Assembly: GCF_904424705.1 (NCBI RefSeq)
Contig: NZ_CAJGBF010000002.1
Location: 434,001 to 498,000 of the forward strand
Length of the DNA: 64,000 nucleotides
Origin: Rossellomorea arthrocnemi
GTDB taxonomy: Bacteria > Bacillota > Bacilli > Bacillales > Bacillaceae_B
Direction: 5' to 3'
The notes below the pieces were generated by a model, which worked only from the letters and a program-made list of their open reading frames with translations, was not told where the DNA came from and searched no databases. Of this stretch, positions 1 to 7,630 are shown piece after piece. How positions within the stretch are numbered: position 1 is the stretch's first letter; every line of letters starts with the position of its first letter. The position numbers and the translations under genes were made by a program.

Positions 1-120
1 GACATAATTGCCAATCACCAATCCTATGATAAAGATCAGAAAAATAATGGCTATCCATCCATAAAACCAAATGCTGGAGGTTTTGAAGTCTTTCCAGAGA
101 AGACCTTTAAATGCATTCAT
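1..120 (-). CDS. N-terminus of a membrane protein, possibly an ABC-2 type permease (partial)
   Basis: Forty codons are visible before the gene leaves the window at base 1. The start is the ATG at 120 with a clean GGAGGAG site 7-8 bases upstream. The product begins with a short cytoplasmic stretch (MNAFKGLLWKDFKTSSIWF) followed by a hydrophobic segment at about residues 22-38. A KGLLWKD-like opening before the first membrane helix is common in ABC-2 permease subunits, but 40 residues cannot prove it. The gene sits behind a sigma-A-like promoter overlapped by a large palindrome, so it is probably the first gene of a repressor-controlled operon outside the window. Confidence 0.6.
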   Translation of the reverse strand, partial: MNAFKGLLWKDFKTSSIWFYGWIAIIFLIFIIGLVIGNYV

Positions 121-140
121 GGTTACACTCCTCCGTACGC

Positions 141-178
141 GTGTTTTAGTGTTCTAGTTAGATAGTACACCATAACAC
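141..178. promoter_or_regulatory. 38-bp imperfect palindrome, candidate repressor operator
   Basis: The core at 149-170 reads GTGT.CTA..TA..TAG.ACAC and is symmetric except for a few central bases. Outer arms GTGTTTTA and CATAACAC extend the symmetry to 38 bp. It covers the -10 of the promoter for the gene starting at 120. The AGTGT/ACAC(T) half sites resemble operators of YtrA-type GntR repressors, which often control ABC transporter operons; that assignment is inference. Confidence 0.5.
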
Positions 179-191
179 GTATGATCGTCAA
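162..191 (-). promoter_or_regulatory. Candidate sigma-A promoter for the gene at 1-120
   Basis: On the minus strand TTGACG (191-186) and TACTAT (167-162) are separated by 18 bases. The -10 lies inside the palindromic operator. Confidence 0.5.
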
Positions 192-261
192 TCCTTTTTT
201 TGCCTAATTAATGGAAATTTTCTCAAAAGGGAATCAAAGTGTCATTTAAAAGGGAAACAAC

Positions 262-297
262 AAAAGGACTGAATCCACCTTTGGATTCAGTCCTTTT
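262..297 (-). terminator. Rho-independent terminator of tcdA
   Basis: A near-perfect 15-bp stem (AAAAGGACTGAATCC with GGATTCAGTCCTTTT) follows the tcdA stop on the minus strand and continues into TTTTGTTGTTT. The stem could also stop plus-strand transcription. Confidence 0.8.
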
Positions 298-306
298 CGA
301 GGGCCA

Positions 307-1071
307 TTATTTATCTTTCACCCTTTTTATTTCGATGTCTTTTAACAATTGATTCATGACATGACTCGCTGCAATCAGCCCTGCCACTGAAGGAACGAAT
401 GCATTGGAAGACGGGGGAAGCTGTGCTTTACGGATCTTAGCATCCTCTTTCCCTACTTCTTTCCGAATCTCTTCACGGATGACAATCGGACTTTCATCAG
501 AGAAGACAACCGTCACCCCTTTTTTAATGCCTTCTTTTTTGAGACGGGTTCGGATCACCTTAGCAATTGGATCTGTATGCGTCTTGCTGATATCAGCAAT
601 TTTAAAGCGGGTCGGATCAGTTTTATTCGCGGCTCCCATGCTCGCGATCAATGGAATCTCCCTTTTCAGACATTCCTTCATTAAATGAATTTTATAGGAA
701 ATCGTATCAGAGGCATCAATGACGTAATCTAATCCCTGATCGAAGAATTCCTCGTACGTTTCTTCCGTGTAAAACATCTTAAGAGCAATGACTTCACAGT
801 CAGGATTAATATCCTTGATGCGATCCCTCATTAGATCAACCTTTGGCTGACCCACTGTAGAGAGCAATGCATGAACTTGACGATTCACGTTGGTGATATC
901 CACATCATCTTTATCCACTAATACTAGACGGCCAACACCTGATCTGGCTAATGCCTCAGCAGCAAAGGATCCAACTCCTCCGATTCCCAATACTGCCACC
1001 GTGCTATTTTTAAGGGTTTGAAGACCTTCTTTGCCGATCGCTAGTTCATTTCGTGAAAACTGGTGTAGCAA
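307..1071 (-). CDS. tcdA: tRNA threonylcarbamoyladenosine dehydratase (TcdA/CsdL, YrvM)
   Basis: Converts t6A37 of ANN-decoding tRNAs to its cyclic form in an ATP-dependent dehydration. It belongs to the E1-like ThiF/MoeB/HesA family. The nucleotide-binding motif GIGGVGSFAAEALARSG lies at about residues 29-45, followed by LVLVDKDDVDITNVNRQ with the acidic and arginine residues of adenylating enzymes. The length of 254 residues is usual. The start chosen is the TTG at 1071 (MLHQFSRNELAIG by analogy with B. subtilis). The ATG at 1086 is unlikely because its own bases form the ATGGAG ribosome binding site for the TTG. It lies downstream of the 6S RNA gene and aspS, as in B. subtilis. Confidence 0.93.
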   Translation of the reverse strand: MLHQFSRNELAIGKEGLQTLKNSTVAVLGIGGVGSFAAEALARSGVGRLVLVDKDDVDITNVNRQVHALLSTVGQPKVDLMRDRIKDINPDCEVIALKMFYTEETYEEFFDQGLDYVIDASDTISYKIHLMKECLKREIPLIASMGAANKTDPTRFKIADISKTHTDPIAKVIRTRLKKEGIKKGVTVVFSDESPIVIREEIRKEVGKEDAKIRKAQLPPSSNAFVPSVAGLIAASHVMNQLLKDIEIKRVKDK

Positions 1072-1202
1072 AATAATCAACTCCATTATAAGTATTCAAC
1101 TAGGTTTATACTGAATTAGAATAAAGGATAGGGGACCGAAAATCAATATGAAATGTTGTCCTTCTCTTTCGTTTACCCTATTAAGAGAAGATTTAGTCCA
1201 AG

Positions 1203-1233
1203 CAAAAAAGTCAGGCTGCTAATCAGCCTGACT
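1203..1233 (-). terminator. Terminator of the 6S RNA gene
   Basis: A perfect 10-bp stem (AGTCAGGCTG/CAGCCTGACT) with a 5-base loop is followed by TTTTTTG on the minus strand, about 40 bases after the 6S RNA 3' end. Confidence 0.85.
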
Positions 1234-1270
1234 CTCCATTCTATAAAATCTTCATTATCATATTTGTTTG

Positions 1271-1460
1271 GACGAGTCCCGATCGTGCCGTCGCTATCAT
1301 TTCCTGCGTTTTGAACCCGCTCTCGGCAGGTGGGTGCTTTATTCCACTATTTGTTAGTCCCCGGCAAGGGGCATGAACGCCTAGGGGAAAATCAAGCTCC
1401 CAAAGTTTGAATTGTTCGGTCAAAACTGTTAGGTAAAAACGTCGCACACATCAGGACTCG
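1271..1460 (-). ncRNA. bsrA: 6S RNA (6S-1, BsrA type)
   Basis: This RNA mimics an open promoter and sequesters the sigma-A RNA polymerase holoenzyme. The minus strand carries the recognisable 6S pattern: 5' CGAGTCCTGATGTGT, a central TTTTCCCCTA...ATGCCCCTTGCCGGGGAC block, then GCACCCACCTGCCGAGAGC and GAAACGCAGG-like 3' side. The first and last bases (CGAGTCC with GGGACTCG) pair to close the rod. The span is about 190 nt, the size of mature 6S-1. The position between aspS and tcdA matches B. subtilis bsrA. The ends are estimated from the pairing. An open frame across this interval is spurious. Confidence 0.9.
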
Positions 1461-1475
1461 TTTGTGATTGTTTAA

Positions 1476-1504
1476 ATAATATCATATCACCATGATGATT
1501 TCAA
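1476..1504 (-). promoter_or_regulatory. Sigma-A promoter of the 6S RNA gene
   Basis: TTGAAA (1504-1499) and TATTAT (1481-1476) are 17 bases apart on the minus strand. Transcription would begin near 1469, giving a precursor about 9 nt longer than the paired mature 5' end, which fits the known 5' trimming of 6S-1 RNA. Confidence 0.65.
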
Positions 1505-1530
1505 CGAATGACACCCGGTATTTAACTACA

Positions 1531-3300
1531 TTATTCTACATCGAGCGACAACGATAGCTCTTTTAATTGAGCTTCACTTACCCCACCAGGAGCGTCTGTC
1601 AGCACGCAGCTTGCACTAGCCGTTTTTGGGAAGGCAATCGTATCACGAAGGTTCGTACGACCTGCAAGGAGCATCACTAAGCGGTCAAGACCAAGGGCGA
1701 TTCCGCCATGTGGAGGTGTACCGTATTCAAATGCCTCTAATAGGAATCCGAATTGTTCTTCCGCCTCTTCTTTCGAGAATCCAAGGACCTGAAACATTTT
1801 TTCCTGGATGTCGCGTTCGTAAATCCGGAGTGATCCTCCACCAAGTTCATACCCGTTCAAAACAAGGTCATATGCTTCGGCTCGAACAGATGCCGGGTCC
1901 GTTTCAAAGAGTTCGAGATCTCCCTTCACTGGCATCGTAAATGGATGATGGGCAGCATAGAAACGGTTCTCCCCTTCGTCAAACTCAAGAAGCGGCCAGT
2001 CTGTCACCCATAGGAAGTTAAATTTAGATTCATCAATCAACTTCAAGTCTTTTCCTAATTTCAAACGGAGGGCACCAAGGGCATCTGCCACGACTGATTT
2101 CTTATCCGCTACAAATAATAACAAATCTCCTGCTTCTGCATTGGCTGAAGTAGAAATTCCGGAAGCATCTTCTTCAGTCACAAACTTGGAGATCGGTCCT
2201 TTTAAGCCCTCCTCCTCTACCTTCAACCAGGCCAGCCCTTTTGCTCCATAACGGGAAACATACTCCGTCAGTCCATCAATGTCTTTACGGGAATACTGGG
2301 ATGCCCCGCCTTTAACATTGATCAACTTCACTTGTCCTCCGTTTCCGACAGCACCTGCGAATACTTTGAAGCCTGAATCCTTCACGATTTCTGAAACATC
2401 GGTAAGCTCCATACCAAAGCGGGTGTCCGGTTTGTCAGAACCAAAACGGCTCATGGCATCATCATATGTCATTCTTGGGATAGGTAATGAAACATTCACT
2501 TCTTTCACATCATTCATCAGCTTTTTCATCATATCTTCAACAAGTGCGATGATCTGTTCTTTATCCATGAAGCTCATTTCCATGTCGATCTGTGTAAATT
2601 CCGGTTGTCGGTCTGCACGAAGGTCTTCATCACGGAAGCAACGCGCAATTTGATAATAACGGTCGAATCCGGATACCATCAGGAGCTGCTTGAAGATCTG
2701 TGGCGACTGGGGAAGTGCATAAAATTCACCTTTATGAACACGGCTCGGTACAAGGTAATCCCGTGCCCCTTCTGGCGTACTCTTCGTTAATATCGGTGTT
2801 TCTACATCCAGGAAACCGTTATCGTTCAAGAAATTACGAAATGATGTCGTTACATTATGACGCATTTTGAAGGTTTCCATCATCGCGGGACGACGAAGGT
2901 CTACATAACGATATTTCAAGCGGACATCTTCTGACACTTCCATCTGATCGTCAATCATAAATGGGGGTGTTTTGGCTTCATTGATGATTTGAACCTCTTC
3001 TGCGTGGATTTCCACTTTTCCCGTCTTAAGATTCGGGTTTACCGTTCCTTCTCCCCTTGCCACGACCGTACCTGTTACGCTAAGGACATATTCATTACGT
3101 ATTTTCTCTGCAAGGGAAAGAGCTTCTCCTGATAAATCCGGATTAAACACGACCTGGACAATTCCCTCTCTGTCACGAAGGTCGATGAAAATCAAGCCTC
3201 CCAGATCCCTTCTCTTTTGCACCCAGCCTTTGATCGTGATTTTCTCTCCGATATACGATTCTGTTATGTCTCCACAATATGCTGTTCTTTTTGTCATCAT
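1531..3300 (-). CDS. aspS: Aspartyl-tRNA synthetase
   Basis: Charges tRNA-Asp in the cytoplasm. It is a class IIb synthetase of 589 residues, the bacterial length. An N-terminal OB-fold anticodon-binding domain lies at about residues 1-110 ([20 protein letters not shown]). Then follow motif 2 ([20 protein letters not shown]), the bacterial GAD insertion at about 290-420, and motif 3 ([15 protein letters not shown]). The site AAGGAGG lies 5 bases before the ATG at 3300; the next codon is also ATG and could be the true start. It lies 28 bases after hisS and is probably co-transcribed with it from the histidine T-box promoter. Whether it is discriminating or also makes Asp-tRNA-Asn is not decided here. 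Confidence 0.97.
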   Translation of the reverse strand: MMTKRTAYCGDITESYIGEKITIKGWVQKRRDLGGLIFIDLRDREGIVQVVFNPDLSGEALSLAEKIRNEYVLSVTGTVVARGEGTVNPNLKTGKVEIHAEEVQIINEAKTPPFMIDDQMEVSEDVRLKYRYVDLRRPAMMETFKMRHNVTTSFRNFLNDNGFLDVETPILTKSTPEGARDYLVPSRVHKGEFYALPQSPQIFKQLLMVSGFDRYYQIARCFRDEDLRADRQPEFTQIDMEMSFMDKEQIIALVEDMMKKLMNDVKEVNVSLPIPRMTYDDAMSRFGSDKPDTRFGMELTDVSEIVKDSGFKVFAGAVGNGGQVKLINVKGGASQYSRKDIDGLTEYVSRYGAKGLAWLKVEEEGLKGPISKFVTEEDASGISTSANAEAGDLLLFVADKKSVVADALGALRLKLGKDLKLIDESKFNFLWVTDWPLLEFDEGENRFYAAHHPFTMPVKGDLELFETDPASVRAEAYDLVLNGYELGGGSLRIYERDIQEKMFQVLGFSKEEAEEQFGFLLEAFEYGTPPHGGIALGLDRLVMLLAGRTNLRDTIAFPKTASASCVLTDAPGGVSEAQLKELSLSLDVE

Positions 3301-3328
3301 GTTCTCCTCCTTATCAAATCAACGCGTT

Positions 3329-4603
3329 CTATTTAACAAGCTTACTTTTTAGATTTTCAACAAAGTGATCCAGAATCACTTCTTCCTGTTCACCTGTAGA
3401 CATATCTTTCAGATTGATTTTATTTTCTTGTAATTCGTCATCACCGATAACCGCTACATATTTCGCTTCATAACGGTCAGCCGCTTTGAATTGACCTTTC
3501 ACTTTCCGATTCAGATAATCTTTCTCTGAAGAAATACCTGCCCCTCTTAAATCATGAAGAAGTTTTACAGCATAATCTTTCGCATCTTCCCCTAATGATA
3601 CGATAAAGCACTCCACTCCCTGTTCGATCGGTAGCTCGACTTTTTCTGCTTCTAATGCAGCAAGCAATCTTTCAATACTAAAGGCAAAGCCGATTCCCGG
3701 GGTTTCAGGACCACCGATCATTTCAACCAGGCCGTTGTAACGTCCCCCTCCGCAGAGAGTCGTAATGGCGCCAAAGCCTTCTGCATCGCTCATGATTTCG
3801 AAGGCAGTGTGGTTATAATAATCAAGCCCCCGTACCAATGTGGGATCAACCATGAATTCCACATCCATGTCCGAAAGATGAGTTTGTACTTTTTCAAAAT
3901 ACTGCTTCGATTCATGATTTAAGTAGTCAAGAATCGATGGTGCTGTAGTCATCAATTCATGGTCGCGGTCTTTCTTGCAATCAAGAATACGTAATGGATT
4001 CTTTTCTAAACGATTTTGACAATCACCACAGAATTCCTCAATTCTCGGCTTGAAGTGATTGATCAATGCCTCTCTGTGTGCATTTCTGCTTCCGGCATCA
4101 CCAAGACTATTAATGACAAGCTTTAATTGAGTCAGTCCTAATTTCTTGTAAATTCCCATTGCGAGGGAAATCACTTCTGCATCGATTGCAGGATCTTCAC
4201 TCCCCAAAGCCTCGACTCCAAATTGGACAAATTGACGGTACCTGCCGGCTTGTGGCCGCTCATAACGGAACATCGGACCTGAGTAGAACAACTTCGTCGG
4301 CTGATTCGGGTGACCGAACATTTTATTCCCGACAAAGGAACGGACGACAGAAGCGGTTCCTTCCGGGCGAAGAGCAAGGCTTCTGCCTCCACGGTCTTCA
4401 AACATATACATTTCTTTTTGTACGATATCCGTCGTATCTCCTACTCCACGCGTGAACAATTCACTCGCTTCAAAAACAGGAGTGCGGATTTCTTTATACT
4501 GATAATTGTGACAAAGGGTCTTTGCCGCTTCCTCTACATACTGCCACTTTTCCACATCACCAGGCAGGATGTCCTGCGTACCTCTTGGAATCTGAATGGA
4601 CAA
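3329..4603 (-). CDS. hisS: Histidyl-tRNA synthetase
   Basis: Charges tRNA-His; class IIa synthetase. Motif 1 ([11 protein letters not shown] near the N-terminus), motif 2 ([20 protein letters not shown]), the His-specific [13 protein letters not shown], and the C-terminal anticodon-binding domain (about 325-424) are present. The start is the TTG at 4603: AAAGGAGG lies 8-9 bases upstream, and the resulting 424 residues match B. subtilis HisS. Longer readings back to 4678 run into the T-box terminator and are excluded. Its leader holds a T-box with a His specifier, so expression should rise on uncharged tRNA-His. aspS follows 28 bases downstream. Confidence 0.97.
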   Translation of the reverse strand: MSIQIPRGTQDILPGDVEKWQYVEEAAKTLCHNYQYKEIRTPVFEASELFTRGVGDTTDIVQKEMYMFEDRGGRSLALRPEGTASVVRSFVGNKMFGHPNQPTKLFYSGPMFRYERPQAGRYRQFVQFGVEALGSEDPAIDAEVISLAMGIYKKLGLTQLKLVINSLGDAGSRNAHREALINHFKPRIEEFCGDCQNRLEKNPLRILDCKKDRDHELMTTAPSILDYLNHESKQYFEKVQTHLSDMDVEFMVDPTLVRGLDYYNHTAFEIMSDAEGFGAITTLCGGGRYNGLVEMIGGPETPGIGFAFSIERLLAALEAEKVELPIEQGVECFIVSLGEDAKDYAVKLLHDLRGAGISSEKDYLNRKVKGQFKAADRYEAKYVAVIGDDELQENKINLKDMSTGEQEEVILDHFVENLKSKLVK

Positions 4604-4647
4604 GTTGATTTCCTCCTTTAATCGTGCACGTTGATCTTTTATGTAAA

Positions 4648-4905
4648 TAAAAAAAGCCCTCAATCCCTTGTATATCATACAAGGGACGAGAGCTGTTATT
4701 CCCGTGGTGCCACCCTAATTGAAGTCTTTTAAAGACCTCCACTTAGCCAGTTAACGCCTGGTACGTTCATCTCCTACTAACGAAATGTTTTCAGAGAGAA
4801 ACCTCCTGAGTGTTCATTCACTAAGTCACATTGTAGAAATGCTCTCAGCCAAGGCATTTCCTCTCTTTACATGGGGGGTTTAGCTACTATGCTCGATCAA
4901 CGGTT
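4648..4905 (-). promoter_or_regulatory. T-box riboswitch (histidine) controlling hisS-aspS
   Basis: The minus strand carries the T-box AGGGTGGCACCACGGG (4716-4701), followed by a terminator stem made of CCCTTGTATGATATACAAGGG plus AGCTCT/GGGCT arms and a T run (4656-4648). Stem I is closed by AGAGAGG with CTCTCT. On its 3' side GAACACTCAGGAGG presents CAC (4812-4810), a His codon, at the specifier position. This agrees with the downstream gene. Binding of uncharged tRNA-His should favour the antiterminator. Confidence 0.93.
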
Positions 4906-4931
4906 TTTGTAAATGTTATTTTATTTCTATA

Positions 4932-4960
4932 ATGATACGGATGCCGCAAGTCCATGTCAA
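4932..4960 (-). promoter_or_regulatory. Sigma-A promoter of the hisS-aspS operon
   Basis: TTGACA (4960-4955) and TATCAT (4937-4932) are separated by 17 bases on the minus strand, just upstream of the T-box leader. Confidence 0.8.
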
Positions 4961-4979
4961 GAGATTAAATAAATTTTCG

Positions 4980-5162
4980 TCAGGATCTTTCCAGTTTCTT
5001 TTTTAACAACTTCACTTCACGTAGCGACAATCCGAATTCGGAAGCGAGTTCCACATTCAATGCATCTTTTTCACGTTCTAAAAAATGATGAAAGTCAACT
5101 CCAAACAACTGGTTATCACCATTTGCGTTCATAAACCCTTTTTCACTCGACCTCAAATCCAA
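4980..5162 (-). CDS. yrzK: Small conserved protein of unknown function (YrzK-like)
   Basis: A 60-residue reading frame. The C-terminal half (LASEFGLSLREVKLLKKKLERS) is highly charged and predicted helical, like a small helix-turn-helix or coiled-coil piece; the N-terminal half has no recognisable motif. The start taken is the TTG at 5162 after AAAGGATG; an alternative ATG giving MNANGDNQLF lies inside. B. subtilis has a small gene, yrzK, at the same position between the amidase gene and hisS, and the symbol rests on that position alone. It ends just before the hisS promoter and has no clear terminator of its own. No function is proposed. Confidence 0.6.
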   Translation of the reverse strand: MDLRSSEKGFMNANGDNQLFGVDFHHFLEREKDALNVELASEFGLSLREVKLLKKKLERS

Positions 5163-5344
5163 TCATCCTTTCAAAAACATTCATATCTTTATCATTTCCA
5201 ATTACCTATTTTTATTTCGTTTTAGAGGAATTTTATTTTTTATCTCGTATTAAAAACCATAGGGATTTTTTTAACACTAAATGACTTCCAAGAAATTTAT
5301 CGTTCATGGTGTTCAACACTTGAGGAAGAAGATCCGATATTACT

Positions 5345-7117
5345 ATGGGTGTTTGTAATATTAAACTGGAGGTGACGAAGATTAAGAAAGTTATAGCATC
5401 AATTTTGATTGTACTCATGATGTTCCCGTTTCAGCCCGGCATGAATAATGTCCATGCGGAATCCGGAAAGGTCACGATCAGTGTTTCGACCCTGAACGTC
5501 CGGACAGGACCGGGATTGAGCTTCCCGGTTCTCTCGAAGGTACATAAAGGCGAAGAGTACAAGATAGTAGACACACAAAAGGATTGGTATAAAGTTGAGA
5601 CGAATAGCGGCGAAGGCTGGGTGGCGGATTGGCTCGTCTCAGTGGAATCTTCCGTATCAGGAGACTCTCCAGCCCGAGAAGGTAAGGTGAACACAAATGG
5701 ACTGCGGGTCAGAAAAGGTCCCAGCACATCCGACGGGGTTTTGACCGTTTTACAAAATGGGGATTCTGTAACCGTGACTGATGAAGACGGGGATTGGCTT
5801 TTGGTTGAATCAGAAAGCACCCGGGGATGGGTCCACCGTGAATACATATCGGGAACAGAGACCACTCCGGCAAAAAAAAGTGAGAGCAAACAAGGAATCA
5901 TCACGGATAATACCTTGAATGTCCGGACGTCCCCCTCTCTACAAAGTACTGTTCTTGGCGTATTGAATAAGGGTGATGTTGTAGAGGTCACTGGGAGTGT
6001 TTCTGGATGGTACGAGATTCGATTCGGTGGTGTTCAAGCATGGGTCAGTGAATCGTACTTAGAATTCTCTACGGATGGGGATGAGTCCAGTACGGAGGAA
6101 GAGGAGGAAACATCTTCTCCTGAGGAAATGGTTGGAATTATTACGGTTCACGGCCTGAATGTCCGAGATGAAACCTCTCTGAACGGCCGCATCGTCGGTA
6201 AAGTATCGAAGGGCGAAAAATACACCCTGTTGAATGAGAAAAACAACTGGTACCAAATCAAGCTCTCCAGTGGGAGTAAAGGTTGGATCGCCGGGTGGTA
6301 TGTCCAAAAAACGGTGACTGCCGCTGCCCATGAGAGTAATAGTTCAAATGAAAACATTACGGTTTTATACAATGGAACAAACATCCGAAGCGAAGCAAAT
6401 ACTCAGGCAAGCGTCATCAAACGGGCCGCAAGTGGAGAGTCCTTCCCCGTCAAAAATAAGGAAGGGGACTGGTATGAAATAGAGTTAGCTGACGGCAGTG
6501 CAGGATATGTTGCAGGCTGGGTCGTTTCAATCCGCTCTGCTGAAGGTGAAAATACCACACCACGCAAAAGAAGCGGAGGTCTACAAGATAAAGTGATCGT
6601 CATCGATCCCGGACATGGAGGGAGAGACAGTGGTACCACAGGGGCGAGTGGCACACTGGAAAAGCTGCTTACCATGAAAACAGGGGAACTCCTCGCTGAG
6701 AAGTTAAAAAGTGCAGGGGCGAAGGTCATTTTAACCAGAAAAACCGATGAGTATTTAGCGTTACCATCAAGGGTATCATTATCACATTATTATCAGGCTG
6801 ATGCCTTCATCAGTATTCATTTTGACAGCATTTTGGATTCTTCCATCACCGGGCATACGACCTACTACTATCAAAACCAGCAGAAGGCACTGGCAGAAGA
6901 TATACATAGAAGCCTTTCGGATCGATTGCCTACCGTCGATCGCGGAGTCCGAATCGGTGATTACCACGTCATTAGGGAAAACAATCGGCCCGCTGTCCTT
7001 TTGGAATTAGGGTTCCTCAGTAACCCAACAGAAGAAGCCAACGTAAATACTCAGTATTTTCAAGATCTGGCTGCGACAGCGATCTACCATGGGTTAGGTG
7101 ATTATTTTTCAGAGTGA
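5345..7117 (+). CDS. yrvJ: Secreted N-acetylmuramoyl-L-alanine amidase with five SH3b domains (YrvJ-like)
   Basis: Predicted to cut the amide bond between MurNAc and L-alanine in peptidoglycan outside the cell. A signal peptide (KKVIASILIVLMMF..., likely cut after VHA) is followed by five bacterial SH3 repeats at about 37-98, 115-172, 180-240, 260-325 and 335-400, each with an N(V/I)R or RVR core and a GW or GY near the end. The Amidase_3 catalytic domain is at about 414-588. Zinc ligands are His in DPGHGG, Glu in GTLEKLL and His in ISIHFD; the catalytic Glu is in LLELGFLSN. The start is uncertain: the ATG at 5345 has no good ribosome site, while GGAGG stands 8 bases before an in-frame ATT at 5381. 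It is the only plus-strand gene in its neighbourhood. Confidence 0.9.
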   Translation: MGVCNIKLEVTKIKKVIASILIVLMMFPFQPGMNNVHAESGKVTISVSTLNVRTGPGLSFPVLSKVHKGEEYKIVDTQKDWYKVETNSGEGWVADWLVSVESSVSGDSPAREGKVNTNGLRVRKGPSTSDGVLTVLQNGDSVTVTDEDGDWLLVESESTRGWVHREYISGTETTPAKKSESKQGIITDNTLNVRTSPSLQSTVLGVLNKGDVVEVTGSVSGWYEIRFGGVQAWVSESYLEFSTDGDESSTEEEEETSSPEEMVGIITVHGLNVRDETSLNGRIVGKVSKGEKYTLLNEKNNWYQIKLSSGSKGWIAGWYVQKTVTAAAHESNSSNENITVLYNGTNIRSEANTQASVIKRAASGESFPVKNKEGDWYEIELADGSAGYVAGWVVSIRSAEGENTTPRKRSGGLQDKVIVIDPGHGGRDSGTTGASGTLEKLLTMKTGELLAEKLKSAGAKVILTRKTDEYLALPSRVSLSHYYQADAFISIHFDSILDSSITGHTTYYYQNQQKALAEDIHRSLSDRLPTVDRGVRIGDYHVIRENNRPAVLLELGFLSNPTEEANVNTQYFQDLAATAIYHGLGDYFSE

Positions 7118-7135
7118 TGAACGATGCATGCAAAC

Positions 7136-7171
7136 AAAAAGGCTGATCCCGGACTAAGGGGATCAGCCTTT
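7136..7171. terminator. Bidirectional terminator between the amidase gene and dtd
   Basis: AAAAAGGCTGATCCC and GGGATCAGCCTTTT form a strong stem with A and T runs on both sides. It serves the convergent amidase gene (plus) and dtd (minus). Confidence 0.85.
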
Positions 7172-7173
7172 TA

Positions 7174-7617
7174 TTAGGTTTTACTCTCGATCACGATTGT
7201 AACAGGACCATCATTCGTCAAATTCACATCCATCATGGCACCGAATACGCCTGTTTCCACCTTGATCCCTTTATCTTTGAGTACAGCATTAAAGTAGTCA
7301 TAGATGGATAATGCATGTTCGGGCTTGGCTGCATTCATGAAATTCGGCCTTCTTCCTTTACGCACGTCGCCATACAGGGTGAATTGGGAAATGGAGAGAA
7401 TCTCTCCCCCTACATCCAGCAAGGAATGATTCATTTTCCCCTCTTCATCTTCAAAAATACGCAAATGGACAATCTTGTCAGCCACATAACGTGCTTCTTC
7501 TTTTGTATCTTCATGGGTGATCCCCACAAGCAGTACAGCACCTGAGCGGATTTCTCCCTTAACTTCTCCATCAACAGTGACGGAGGCTTCTTTACTTCTT
7601 TGCAGTACAACTTTCAT
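7174..7617 (-). CDS. dtd: D-aminoacyl-tRNA deacylase
   Basis: Hydrolyses D-amino acids (and glycine mischarged on tRNA-Ala) from tRNA, acting as a chirality proofreader. The 147 residues match the family length. The catalytic SQFTLYGD motif lies at about 77-84 and the cross-subunit NDGPVT motif (Gly-cisPro) at about 136-141. The start ATG at 7617 has GGAGATTTC upstream. It lies 13 bases after relA, is likely co-transcribed with it, and ends at a strong bidirectional terminator. Confidence 0.96.
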   Translation of the reverse strand: MKVVLQRSKEASVTVDGEVKGEIRSGAVLLVGITHEDTKEEARYVADKIVHLRIFEDEEGKMNHSLLDVGGEILSISQFTLYGDVRKGRRPNFMNAAKPEHALSIYDYFNAVLKDKGIKVETGVFGAMMDVNLTNDGPVTIVIESKT

Positions 7618-7630
7618 AAAGAAATCTCCT

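Noticed and set aside
1241-1447. 68-residue open frame on the minus strand
   Set aside because: It lies wholly within the 6S RNA gene and its terminator side; sequence conservation there is that of the RNA.
4557-4742. Short frames across the hisS leader
   Set aside because: They overlap the T-box antiterminator and terminator and have no ribosome site.
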